Source: Oreohelix idahoensis
Taxonomy: Eukaryota; Mollusca; Gastropoda; Stylommatophora; Oreohelicidae
Reading direction: 5' to 3'
DNA length: 64,000 bases
NCBI GenBank assembly: GCA_024509875.1
Contig: JAMPIV010011343.1
Span: 26,790-90,789 of the forward strand
Every line of letters starts with the position of its first letter. Positions within the stretch are counted from its first letter, which is position 1. A program made the translations under genes and the position numbers. The notes under the pieces are model-generated. The model was not told where the DNA came from. It did not search any database and saw only the letters and a program-made list of their open reading frames with translations. Positions 53,578-64,000 of this stretch are shown here, piece by piece.

Positions 53578-54348
53578 TTAGTGCTTGTCAATTAACATTT
53601 GTGCCAGTTCCGAAAAGGCAATTTCCTTCGATGACAGGCGCTGATCATACGTGTTTCCTTTAGGATGGGAAGCAGTTGCTGTGAAATGAGCAACGGGGCG
53701 ATTTGCAGTACATGGTTCAATACTATCGTGACGATTGGACTGCATAGAACGACGCTTCTTGCGAATCTGTACACGAACATGTTCATGTGAGGGACGAGTC
53801 AACTTTGCTAAAGGGACGGAGTCGTCAGACGATGATGAATAGTGGCGTTTAATGGCTGTTCTGGAATGTGTTTCCATGGGAACAATATAGGAATCATCAT
53901 CAGAGGCTACAAGATGTGTTGTCTGGTCAGGCGTAATGTCTTGCCGTGAATTTTCGATGATGGTTGCCGAAGAATCCGAATGGACAGTTGATAAATGTGG
54001 TGGATCAGTAACTGTGGATGACATCAAACCAGAGTATTCATCGTTTGGAGGTGTATCCTCTGTTCGTGGTTCATTGTCATGGAGTAAACGGTCGTTGCGG
54101 TGTTGGATCCGTTGTCGGAGCTCTTGTAAAGGACTGTCATCCTCTTCAGATAAGTTATCTCGTTCGCGTCGATATCGTTCTATCGTATCTCTGACTAACG
54201 TGGGGGCAGTTGGTTGTAGTGAAATGTCATCAATGCAAGAGGCAAGTGAAGTGGTGTACGAATAATGGCAAAGGGTGGATTTCCTGACAGGTCGTGAGGA
54301 GCGAAGGTGTGGAATTTCCACAGGTCGGTGATCATATAACGTGAGCTT
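53578..54348 (-). CDS. Pol C-terminal extension, Ser/Asp/Arg-rich (shifted frame)
   Basis: An open frame of about 256 codons overlaps the pol stop by a few codons in the neighbouring (+1) frame. It starts within the end of pol and has no ATG near its beginning. It reads IPHLRSSRPVRKSTLC, then a Ser/Asp-rich, Arg-rich body with basic clusters (IRKKRRSMQSNRH) and no recognised domain. Tails such as this follow the integrase in many Ty3/gypsy Pol proteins, so it is probably the pol C-terminus displaced by an indel or reached by frameshifting. It ends 38 bases before the env-like ATG. Confidence 0.6.
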   Translation of the reverse strand, partial: KLTLYDHRPVEIPHLRSSRPVRKSTLCHYSYTTSLASCIDDISLQPTAPTLVRDTIERYRRERDNLSEEDDSPLQELRQRIQHRNDRLLHDNEPRTEDTPPNDEYSGLMSSTVTDPPHLSTVHSDSSATIIENSRQDITPDQTTHLVASDDDSYIVPMETHSRTAIKRHYSSSSDDSVPLAKLTRPSHEHVRVQIRKKRRSMQSNRHDSIEPCTANRPVAHFTATASHPKGNTYDQRLSSKEIAFSELAQMLIDKH

Positions 54349-57300
54349 TCATAGTACCATTCTGTCTCTCGTGCCATAGGATATAATTTGTAGGAGAAGT
54401 CTGTTCGAGGACTCTGTACCCGTCCAGCCAACGATTATCAAGCTTGGAATCCCGAATGTACTTCTTAAAATAAACAGGATCGCCAATAGCAAAAGAGTCC
54501 AGAATTGCATTCCTGTTACGCAATAATGCACGTTTGTTAAATGCCTTTGTTGCATTCTTATGTGTTATACAGAGTGCTCGATGTTTCTGCTGAAGGATCA
54601 TCTCAATTTGATTTTCTCCTAGATATTTCCGTCGAGCGGCGAGTAAGTGATCAATAGGGAATACTGGTTCTCGACCATAGATGAGGAAGAATGGTGAATA
54701 TCCTGTAGTGTCATTAACATTAAAACGCAATGCTTCCAATGCATAGTGTAGATGTACGTCCCAAAATTGAGAATTCCCTGCAATATACTTTGCCAAAATA
54801 TCGTGGAGCGTAGCGTACATACTTTCATTCCTCCCATTGGATTGAGGATGATAGTAACTAGTTGTCGTGTGCTTGATGTACAGTGTCTCTAAGGTCGATC
54901 GAAACGGATTTCCTATGAACTGTTTACCATTGTCGGTAATCACTCTAGTGGGGTAACCATGTCTGGGAATAAATTCAGTAAGGAACAAATCAGTGAGGGA
55001 AGTGGAAGTCGCATCTTTAAAGGGAAAGCATTCTGGCCAAGCAGAATACTGGTCCACAATATGGAGGATGTATTTGTTGCCTGACAAAGTGACTGGGTAA
55101 GGACCAGATAAGTCAAGACTGACTACCTCCATGGGGAAATTAGAAGGAGACATTTGTTGTATGGGAACTTTGGTGGATTTCATGTTGCGTATCTTACAGA
55201 TCTTGCACTTCGATGTATACTCAATCACGTCTCGAGATACGATGTCCCAATAGTATCTTCTTTTTATGACATCCAAAGTTTTGTCCCGACCTAAATGTCC
55301 ATTTTCATCGTGAAATTGGAGCAGTATTTTCGGAACTAGATGATGAGGAATGCAGGTTCTCATTGTAAAATCAGACTTTTCATCAACATAGTAGAGTACT
55401 CCATCATCGGAAAGGATGACGAGATGTTTGCATTTCTCTGGGTCAATTTTCACTTTTCTGATCAATTTGGCCAGCACTGGATCTTTAGCTTGTTCTAACG
55501 GCATATTAATTGTAGAAATGTCATCATCACTAACAGGCATGTCTTCCGGAGTCGTGTCATCAACTCGGGCAGAATCAAGGAGGTTAACTTCCTTACTATT
55601 GTCGTTAATGTCAGTTAATTCAGCTTTCGTACGTGGGGTACACGGTTTATCTTGGGTATCCACAGGGTAAGGAATTCTAGACAATAGATCAGCACATGTG
55701 TTAAGCGAGCCTGCAATGTATTCTATCTGAATGTCGTAGGACTGTAGATTAAGAGCCCAAGTTTGAAGTTTCTTAGGTTGATCTCTAGTCTTGGACAACC
55801 AATTGACTAAAGGCTGATGGTCCGTCTTGACAGTGATGATAGTACCTCGTAAATAAAAGTCCAATTTGTGTACCGCATAATGGATCGCAAACGCTTCCTT
55901 TTCAGTAGTTTTACATTTTCGTTGTGAGCGACTCAAAGCATGTGAAATGAAAGCAATTGGTTTCTCGTTTGGAATGTGGGGCAGAATGGGAATTTCATGT
56001 GGGTCGCAATTCTGTACAAGGCAGGCACCTACAGCATTATCGGTTTCGTCCGTATATAATATCATGGGTTTGGACGTATCTGGGTGCGCTAGAAGAGGAA
56101 TGGCGGTCAAAGCATTTTTCAAATAATCAAAAGCCAGTTGACAATTCTCGTTCCATCTAAATCTAGCATATTTCTTTGTCAGATCTATTATTGGGGCAGC
56201 AGCACGGGAAAAATTTACAACGTGCTTGCGGTAAAAAGAACAGCAACCCAAAAATCCTCTGACCTGTCGAACCGTTTTAGGAGTGAGCATGTCACGAATG
56301 GCGGCTACCTTATCGTCATTAGATCTTATACCCTTGCTGTTGATAATAAATCCTAGATATTTAGTTTCGTCCTTTAAGAAAGTACATTTGCTCAACTTCA
56401 TTTTGATGTGGTGTTGTCGAAGGCGTTGAAAAACTTTTTCAACATGTTCTAGATGATTTTCAATGAACCCAGCAGTATGAATTAAAATATCATCAATATA
56501 CGCTAGGGCGAAGTCTTGCATTTCTCTAAGTACCTCGTCTATGAGAGACATATAAGTCGCCGGACTGCCTTTGAGACCGAACGGCATGACGTTCCAAGAG
56601 TAACAGCCGATGTGGGTGCAAAATGTAGATTTCTTTTTTGCATCTGGAGTCATAGGTATACACCAGAACCCGGAGCGTGCACCAAGGGTAGTGAACCATG
56701 TGGACTTTCCAACGGTGGCTAATACGTCGTCGACTCGTGGTAGCGGATAGGAAATTGTACGCGTGATCTTGTTGAACGCCCTGTAGTCACGGAAAAATCT
56801 GTGTGACCCGTCCTTTTTGTTGACAATAACAACCGGCGAGGACCATTGTGAGCGGGATCTTTCAATGACTCCTGCATCTAACATCTCATTAATAGCCTTT
56901 TCTACAATTTCCCGATTCTTTAAAGGAGTATGGAAGGGTTTAAGATGAATGGGAACTTTAGAGGTGGTAGGTATGTCCATCTCGACAGTGGATGTTCGCT
57001 CAAGTTCCATATCGGAAAGAGCAAAGATATCCTGATGTTTGCGAATAAATCGTTGTAAACGCTGGATATGTGGTTCGCACGTATTTAGTTTTTCCATCAA
57101 TTGGTCTATTCTAGTGGATGGCAAAATACTGGCTTGAGGACGAGGTGTATGTGATCTGGTAATAACGTCAACTTCATCTGTTTGGAAGCAGGGCTGTCTA
57201 TGAACTTGTGTGGGAATAGTTCGTCTATTAAAAATCTTGACGATATCCTTATTCATGGTGTTTGCATATCGCAAGTTTCTCCTAGCGTTCCCATAAGATA

Positions 57301-57651
57301 TCATGTTTCGTGTAGACAACTTGTGTCTGGGGTGTCTATGAGCAAAGCGTAAAATATCTTGATCAATGATGTCCGCGTAAGCATCAGAGTGGAAGTCGGT
57401 TGATCGACCTACCGTTCGATAGTCGCGAAATCTCTGACGACGATATCCATCATACAAATCATTCTGTGTCGGGTTTGAATAATATCTCGTTGTATGCTTA
57501 TGACTTACATGACATGAGTCATGGGAATATCGTGGTTTAGGTTGTGGGGGTAGACTTGAGGGGTGGGTATTATGGAGAGAACTAAATGAAGATCTTCGAA
57601 TTGTGTGTGTGGCAGCTATACGTTCGATAATTGTGGTGAAGTAGGAACATG
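54332..57651 (-). CDS. pol: Ty3/gypsy Pol: reverse transcriptase, RNase H, integrase (long open frame)
   Basis: Open for more than 1,090 codons. It overlaps the protease frame, entering by a one-base backward (-1) shift. RT at about 56950-56300 has FFRDYRAFNKIT, VMPFGLKGSPATY and ALAYIDDILIH (YIDD intact). The first catalytic aspartate is replaced: the motif reads FTTLGARSGFW (Gly codon 56683-56681) where LDL is normal. RNase H has LYTDETDNAVGACLVQ, TTEKEAFAIHYAVHK and KTDHQPLVNWLS. Integrase follows RT in the conventional order, with HDENGHLGRDKT and CKICKIRN (zinc domain), VSLDLSGPY, VITDNGKQF and NGRNESMYA (D, D, E), and a terminal domain GDPVYFKKYI. The frame is intact, but RT activity is doubtful. 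Confidence 0.94.
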
Positions 57652-58290
57652 ATTCTGTGCTTTAATATGTGCAATTATGGCACCACGAGCAATGGATGTC
57701 ATCTTTCCTGAAGCATGAACAATCATCAAGGGGAAATCACGATGAGTGGAGACTTCAACTATACCGTTGGTGATGATAATATGATGATCATCATTGATGT
57801 CTGTGTCTGGTAGTCCATTGATACAAACAGTTTCTCCTATGTGGATATATGGAGATGTCTTTATCCTACCCTTGACTATTGTAAGTGACTGGGGCTGTAA
57901 GGTAACAGGTGCCGTTAAACGAACCAACGACGCTATATGCACATCATCCTGCAGTGGAACATATTCTCCATTAACTCTGACTTTATGAAGATCGAAAAAA
58001 ATTCTGACATCGTGTTTGGTGAGGAAGTCTCGACCAATAATGAGGTTCCTAGACATAGACCATGTGATGGTGAATGGGTGGCAAAGTCGTTGTGATCCGA
58101 TGTAGAAGTCGATATGTGCAGTACCAATAGCCTTCAATACTTGTTCTGTTACAGAAGCCATATAGGTCTGAGAAGGACTGAAATGTACGTGACGATGTAT
58201 TTTGTGATATAATTTTTCACTAATTAGACTGATAGTAGCACCAGTATCCATAAGTGCCCGGTATGTGTTTCTTGCGATGGTAATTAGGCA
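57616..58290 (-). CDS. pr: Retroviral-type aspartic protease
   Basis: The active-site motif LMDTGATISLISEKLY begins at about 58254, preceded in frame by CLITIARNTYRA. A typical second half follows with WSMSRNLIIGRDFLTKHDV. The frame ends at 57616-57618 and overlaps pol, which is in the -1 frame, so a ribosomal -1 frameshift is the likely link. The protease cleaves the polyproteins. The length of roughly 220 residues is on the long side and includes a linker to RT. Confidence 0.88.
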   Translation of the reverse strand, partial: CLITIARNTYRALMDTGATISLISEKLYHKIHRHVHFSPSQTYMASVTEQVLKAIGTAHIDFYIGSQRLCHPFTITWSMSRNLIIGRDFLTKHDVRIFFDLHKVRVNGEYVPLQDDVHIASLVRLTAPVTLQPQSLTIVKGRIKTSPYIHIGETVCINGLPDTDINDDHHIIITNGIVEVSTHRDFPLMIVHASGKMTSIARGAIIAHIKAQNHVPTSPQLSNV

Positions 58291-58565
58291 TGAACTGGGG
58301 TCAGGTATTACATTACAGTTGTTTTGTCATATATTCGTGTTAGCTAAATTTGTACAATGTTGTTTCGTAGTATTCTTGGTTGTAGAACGTAGCTGGTGAT
58401 TCCGCCATGTATGAGACTGACGATTCGAACCCTTCACTATCGTCTCTACTAATGAGTAGTTCGAGCGTTTCCCGGAAAGTGGTTATTGGTATACCGAGAT
58501 GAACCAAATTGAGTTTGACCACGGGAATAATTGTTGGAAGTCCTTTGTTGAGGATTGTTGAATGG
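58291..58565 (-). pseudogene. gag: Gag C-terminal remnant, cut by the LTR at 58566
   Basis: One minus-strand frame reads NNPQQRTSNNYSRGQTQFG, an Asn/Gln/Arg-rich tail like those at Gag C-termini before the protease. Stops follow, and the frame changes into the protease. No CCHC knuckle is seen. The rest of Gag and the 5' LTR are missing from the window because the plus-strand element begins at 58566. They may lie beyond its far end if that element inserted here. Confidence 0.5.
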
Positions 58566-60691
58566 TGTAGTGAATTTCTAAATACAATAGCTAAATTAGT
58601 ATATAACAATATAGGGCATAAAGGCAAAGATAAGAAAGTACAAAGGAATTTCTGCTAGTACGGGTGCTTGTCGCCTACGCCTTCAGCTTATTATTTGCTA
58701 ACGAATAGCCGAACGAAACGGTACCCAATTTTTTCAAATTCGTCCTTGACATAAACACCCACTTTTCCTAGTTCTAAGAAATATTTACATAACAATGCAG
58801 TGTGGAACGAGGAGGGGGCAAGGATAGATGAAAATGCTAACTCGTTTCGCATTGATTTTAAACTAAAAGCCAACTGTAGCACAGTGGAAAGCCTTGCCTT
58901 AGGGGTTTCCCCAAATAAAATGAAAAAAGTTAGAATTGTGGACACTACGGTCATGGAAACACGTTTAGCTCTTATTGTGAATGACCTAAACTCTCGTAAT
59001 TAGCTTGAAAGTACATGAGAAAAGAATTGAACAGGAGGTAGTTAAAATCAACAACTAACATGGAAAAAATTATAGAATTTTGAACTAAACCACATAGCCC
59101 CTTAAAAATCGTATGATCGGGTACCTGAGGACTTGCTGACCAAGAATATGGTGTTAGTTATATAAATAGTCCCTTAACAAATCAAATAATGATAAAACAA
59201 TACATAGAGATCAGAGATACTGTCAGGTCAAGTCATATCTGCTTAGATTGGATCGTATATTATTTGGGGAAAAAGTAGGTGACAGATAGGCTAACATAGT
59301 ACAGCGAATCCGATTGGGCGGCATTTGAAGTGAGACGAAATATTATTGGCTGACCTTTGAATAAACATAAATAGTTTAGTAACGTAGACAAGTTTGAGTG
59401 ATATTTTTTGAAAGACAGTTTACCCTTGTAATATTAAAAGTGATTGGCCAACTGTGTCGATATTGTCAGAATAGGCGTTAGGAGGAACGCCATTGTCCTA
59501 AGAAATTCTACCAGAGATAGATGAGATCAGGCTGTGCTTTCAAATACAATTTCTAGGCAGCCTGGACAATAAAACAGATCGAAACTGTGTCAGTCATCAT
59601 CACTGTGTATTTCATTGAAGAATTTGTGGTAAGCTTGACATTTATTAACATGTATTTTATATAAAATTGAATGTGAAATAATAACATGTGTCTGTACTTG
59701 AGTGGGTCTATAGCGACCATGAGGCAAAGCATAGGGATTGATCCACCATGTGATAGACTGTCAGAGAGGTGTAAAACTACAAGAATATTTATGATTGTCT
59801 AAAGGAGCATAACACCTATACTATTCTATTGAAGAGATTACAGTTGGAATTGCAGTGGCGTTGTAACTATTAGGGGAAAGGAATACTGGTGTACAATGTC
59901 ACATCAAAAGAAAATGGTGGCATAGGTTGATATAAGGCTATGACCTTTTTTTTTGTTTGTTTGTAATGTACATGTCCTTAACTGTGGACTATTAGTGTAT
60001 GCTAGATATTACGAAGGATGCATACCTTCACATTTCAGAGGTCCTGGGTACTGACGTTAATGTGGTACCAAACGCTTGAAGACTGATTGATTCAGGACTC
60101 TGTCTATATACTGCGAGCCCATGCTAGTGGCTATTGCCTATCAAACAGGGAACAGATTGTCGAGCGAGCAGAGGAAACGTTCTACCTATATTCTACGGCC
60201 AAGATAAGTTCTTGTTCGGCACCTGAGAGCTCAACTCTTTTAAAAAGAAATAAAACTGGGACAAATATTTAATAGTTCCACAAGTGACAAAATAGAAACA
60301 AACATTACTAAAAAGGAATGATTTAAAACAACCACCTATTGGTATCACCAGTATTACCTTAGATTAGAAGAACACTACATAAGTATATTCGATTAATAAT
60401 TTTATGTATGGACAGAAGATCTACTGTGTTAATTGACAAATGTAAATAATTATTTGATTTCACTTTTAAATTGTCAGTCCTGATTCAACATAAATTAGAA
60501 TCAGGATAATAATATTGAAAAATTATATTTACATAAAGTTCAACCACAGTCTTAATTAAGATAGCCTTTTAAAGTGTCGTTTATATGTTATTGTGGTAGT
60601 ACTGTGTGTTGTTGTGAATAATAAACTATTTGTTTGTATGTTTGTTGGGTGTTGTACCTTACGCTCTACCATCATAACCCTAGACATTACA
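58566..60691 (+). repeat. 5' LTR (~2.1 kb)
   Basis: Begins TGTAGTGAATTTC and probably ends CTAGACATTACA at 60691. An AATAAA occurs at 60620. The 3' limit is inferred from alignment with 25100-25143. TGGTAGCGGAAAGGTACC at 60742 looks like a primer-binding site but lies 50 bp further on, so the true LTR end could be nearer 60740. No genes are seen inside. Confidence 0.65.
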
Positions 60692-61133
60692 CGAAGTCAT
60701 TTAATATAATAATATAAATACATTTTGAATGAGATAAAAAAGGTGGTAGCGGAAAGGTACCCTGAAAAGTTCACAATACTATTGGGTAAATTCAGGGACC
60801 TTCATAGCTAATCTCATTTATTACAATAATAACACCTACAACAATTCATAACATCAAAATCCACCACATATAGTGAGATCTCGCTCCTATGGGTTGAATT
60901 TTTCATAACACCAGTTATATTGGGTAGTTTGCTTCTGGGATTTTAAATTCTTAAAATATTATCAATTATATTAGGAATCTCAGATAGTATAAAATTAAAA
61001 GCATTCCTTTTGGAGAAATTAAATAGTAGTTGAGCTATCAGTGCCTGTGGTTGTTCTTTGTTATCATTAGAAATTGTTAGCCATAATTAGAGATTTGTAT
61101 AGTGAGAAATTTTGACTAGTTGCATAGTACAAA
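60692..61133 (+). other. 5' leader
   Basis: Non-coding, AT-rich, with a TGGTAGCGGAAAGGTACCCTG block that may be the primer-binding site. The ACAAG/TCCCA hairpins seen in the other Gmr1-like leaders are not evident. Confidence 0.5.
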
Positions 61134-62609
61134 ATGGCTGATCTGGCAAAGTTTCGATCTGCTGCTGTGCAGACTGCGAAAGAAATGAACATAGAGGGTC
61201 AAGCTTTGATCCAATATGTAACTTCAGAATGCAACAAGTATATTGAAAGCGAGGATAGGAAGATAGCTGAAGAGAAGATGTTACAAATTGAGGCTGACAA
61301 AGATATTAAGAGGCTGCAGTTGGAGGAGAAGAAACGTGAGGCTGAGAGAGAAGAAAAACGACTGCAAAGGGAGGCAGAAGAAAAAAGATTGACTTCCGAA
61401 AGGGAGGCAGAAGAAAAAGATTGACTGCCGAAAGGGAGGCAGAAGAAAAACGACTGCAAAGGGAGGCAGAAGAAAAAAGATTGACTGTCGAGAGGGAAGC
61501 AGAAGAAAAAAGATTACAGAGGGATCATGAGATACGACTAAGGGAGTTAGAATTTCAAGGCCATGCTCCTGAAAATGGTGTCCGCCCCTTTGCCTCAGAT
61601 GCCACTGTTTGTCAGGGAGCCTCAACCTCAGCTATGGGTTTTCATTTAGACCATTTTGTTGAGAAATAAGATGACATTGAAGGGTATTTAAGTAGATATG
61701 AACTTTTAGCTACTACATATGGGTTAGAGAGAGAGAGAGAGAGGTGGAGCCTCAAGTTATCTCAATGGCTTAGAGGAACGGCTTATGAGGTTTTTGCCAA
61801 GATGAGCAGAGATGACCAGGACAATTATGACATGCTAAAGCAGGATTTTTTGTTAAGATACGAAAAGAACGGAGAATTTTATAGAAAAAAAATTTAGGAA
61901 TGCCAAACTACTGTCGGGTGAGACTTATCACCAGTTCTCTGCACGGTTAGAGACATACTTGGAGAAATGGACTGCTCTGGGGAAAACCCAAGATCTAAAG
62001 GAGATGATCCTTATTGAGCAGCTAAGAGAGTCCATGGATCCAGACCTGAGAAAGTTTCTCATGGAACAAGGTGCAGAGAGGCTGGGTGAGTTACTCAATG
62101 TCGCTGAGAGGTATCAGGCAGCCCAGGCAGAGGTAGTTGGTAATAAAAAGAAACAGGTAGACAATTTTAAGGCACCTCAAAACTTTAATAAGTTTGACCA
62201 TAGAGACCAGAACAAAGGTAAGCACCAGTTCGATAGGCCACGCAATGACTATAATAATAAAACCTCACAATTCAATGAAAGGAAATATAATGACAGAAAT
62301 CCTTTTAACCAAGGAAAGAAGTATTGTAAAAATTGTCGGATGGACAACCATAACACTGAAAATTGTAGAAGAAAAACTCCTACTTGCGCTGCAATGAAAA
62401 TGGGGAGAAAGGGAGTAAAGGTCAACCCTACTGAACAACAGGAACCTTACCACCCCCCAGTGTGTGAAGATGTAACATGCAATGGTGTCACCATAAGGTG
62501 TTTGTATGATACTGGATTAGATTATGATTCAGTTGTGAGTTCTCACCTGGTGCAGGCAGATCAATACACCACAGAAACAGTGGAGATTAAACTGCAACCA
62601 AGGACGTAG
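61134..62609 (+). pseudogene. gag: Gag with coiled coil and CCHC zinc knuckle, broken
   Basis: ATG at 61134 (MADLAKFRSAAVQTAKEMN). Residues about 45-130 are a strongly charged heptad array (EAEEKRLQRE units), shifted once at an A run near 61410. A TAA occurs at 61667-61669, and a frame change near 61890 leads into the capsid part (GETYHQFSARLETYLEKW, QAAQAEVVGN). The nucleocapsid has CKNCRMDNHNTENC (C-x2-C-x4-H-x4-C), the classical RNA-binding knuckle missing from the other two Gmr1-like elements here. The end runs into a protease start (CLYDTGLDYDSVV). Confidence 0.85.
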
Positions 62610-62926
62610 CGACCATGACACTTCCCGTTACCAGGATAAATGTGAAAACGCGATATGTGGAAGGAATCATAAAAGCAGCAGTGATAAATGAACCAATCTA
62701 CCCTCTTATATTGGGGTGTAGATATGTCTTCTTGGGGAATCCCAAGAGACCTGTGACCATGGCAACAGTGCAGACCAGATCACAGTCTAAAAAGGAGGAG
62801 CATAATCCAATAAATACCCATCCAGATGAGATGAGGAAGGCACAGGCGGAGGATAAGACCCTCAAGCCTTGTTTTAAGAAATTGCCAAATGTCATACACC
62901 TCCAGGCAAGGGAGATTTTTATATGA
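62430..62926 (+). pseudogene. pr: Protease remnant
   Basis: CLYDTGLDYDSVVSSHLV near 62503 fits the DTG active site with Leu in place of the usual Ala/Ser. The second half (INEPIYPLILGCRYV) is in another frame at 62615-62926 after a stop and shift near 62609. A linker rich in Lys/Glu follows to the integrase. Confidence 0.7.
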
Positions 62927-64000
62927 ATAACAAATTGATATATATAAAGGCTGGAAATGGATCCAATGGTCACGGACAGCTGGTCCTTCCCAAGTCATAT
63001 AGGACTAAAGTGTTGGAACTAGGGCATGCGATTCCCTTCAGTGGTCATATGGGGATCAGCGCAACAGGACAGCGTATAGCTTGTCATTATTTCTGGCCAG
63101 GAATAACTGAAGACATAAAGAGATATGTAAAATCCTGTCCAGAGTGCCAACGGGTAGCTCAAAAGCATTGGACTGCTCCAGTAACTCTAGGGGAAATGCC
63201 CATAGTGGGAACCCCTTTGAAAGAGTTGCCGTGGACATTGTGGGACCTCTCACTCGGACCAAGAGGAGGAACAGTTACATTCTGACTCTGGTGGACACTT
63301 GTTCTATGTGGGGAGAGGCGGTAGCCCTGTCATCAATTGATTCGAAGCATGTGGCAGAGGCATTACTCACAGTCTTCACCAGGCTAGGCTTTCCCAAATA
63401 AATCTTGACTGATAATGGCTCTCAGTTCAAGGGGAAACTAACAGAAGAAGTATTTAGGATCTTTCAAGCCAAACACTTTCATTGTAGCCCGTATCATCCT
63501 CAAGAAAATGGCCAAGTGGAAAGATTTAACGGGACTCTAATGTCGATCCTGAGGAAGTTGGCACACGAAAAACCAGATACATGGGATCAGTACCTTTCCG
63601 CCGCCTTGTGTGCCTATCGGGAGGTACCCCATAGTTCAACCGGTATGGCCCCGGCAACATTGTTATTTGGAAGGCCAATAAAAGGTCCCTTGGAAGCCTT
63701 GTTAAGGACATGGACCGATGAAAAGGCAGAAGAAAATATTACCTCGTCATATCAATATGTGTACGGTAACTGACCACTCGTCTTAAAACTGGCTGGAAAC
63801 TTGCCAATGAAAATTTGAGACAAGCCAGAAAAAAGCATGCTGCCTATTAAAATAAGAAAGCAAAGGATCGAGAATTAGCTGTGGGAGAGAAGGTGCTCCT
63901 TCTACTGCCCGGCAGCCAGAATAAATTGCAAATTGGATGGCAAGGTCCATATACAGTTCTAGAGAAGGTGTCTAGAACAAATTATAAGAGAGATAAGAAA
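62923..64000 (+). pseudogene. pol: Integrase, broken by stops and shifts, runs off the window
   Basis: HHCC domain HAIPFSGHMGISATGQ...CPECQRVAQ (63025-63165). Core Asp in VAVDIVGPLTR (in the 63144 frame), second Asp in LTDNGSQFKG (63405 on, same frame, after a TAA at 63399-63401) and Glu in NGQVERFNGTL. AYREVPHSSTGMAPATLLFG follows. The frame is lost after 63773, and a CPGS/LLLPG-like linker block follows in other frames up to the window end. Integration into DNA is its role. This copy is inactive. Confidence 0.9.

Larger units (their letters stand above)
58566..64000 (+). mobile_element. LTR retrotransposon (Gag-PR-IN first), 5' part, runs off the window
   Basis: Starts with a ~2.1 kb 5' LTR related to 646-1454 plus 23805-25143, then a leader, gag, protease and integrase. 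Integrase directly follows protease and no RT is seen before it, so the order is again IN before RT (Gmr1-like). The RT/RNase H part would be beyond 64000. The fragment at 1-573 shows what this lineage's RNase H end looks like. Confidence 0.88.

Overview
This is a gene-poor, AT-rich stretch of animal nuclear genome made almost entirely of nested transposable elements and tandem repeats. No host gene is recognisable. Three LTR elements of the rearranged Gmr1-like Ty3/gypsy type, RTE-like LINEs, tRNA-derived SINEs and minisatellites point to an invertebrate metazoan, possibly a mollusc or another lophotrochozoan. The species is inference.

Layout. (1) 1-573 is the 3' end of a Ty3/gypsy pol, followed by a ~2.1 kb LTR (646-1454) that resumes at 23805-25143. 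(2) The LTR is split by a giant palindromic element (1455-23804): two ~5 kb inverted arms, a 1.6 kb loop, and a repeated gene for a protein resembling the PC4/p15 single-strand-DNA-binding coactivator. Its right arm later received an LTR element now reduced to a solo LTR (9414-10570, TSD AAGAG) and a 9.9 kb minus-strand Gmr1-like element (11534-21443) sitting inside a (CA)n run. A SINE sits in that element's leader. Without the later insertions the palindrome would be about 11.3 kb. (3) 25144-28512 holds tandem repeats, a 78 bp hairpin MITE with TA duplication, and a frameshifted member of a repetitive zinc-finger/RNase-H-like protein family. (4) 28518-37614 is a complete Gmr1-like element with 1.14 kb LTRs and TSD CATCA. 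(5) 38265-45690 is a minisatellite cluster (43, 69 and 44 bp units). The 44 bp array is split by SINE copies and a full-length 3.3 kb LINE. (6) 45767-48990 holds fragments of two further LINEs. (7) 52130-58565 is a minus-strand Ty3/gypsy element of conventional order with a long open pol and a decayed env-like third gene. (8) It is cut at 58566 by a plus-strand LTR element running off the window end, related to the one entering at position 1.

How the parts relate. In each LTR element Gag packages the RNA, protease cuts the polyprotein, RT/RNase H makes cDNA and integrase inserts it. In the Gmr1-like elements integrase lies before RT, as in Ty1/copia, although the domains look Ty3/gypsy-like. 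The palindrome has no recognisable transposase, integrase or polymerase. Its PC4-like protein and two small ORFs are its only candidate genes, so it is either non-autonomous or an unfamiliar kind of element. Most frame breaks are single-base changes, many in A runs, so some may be sequence errors rather than real decay.
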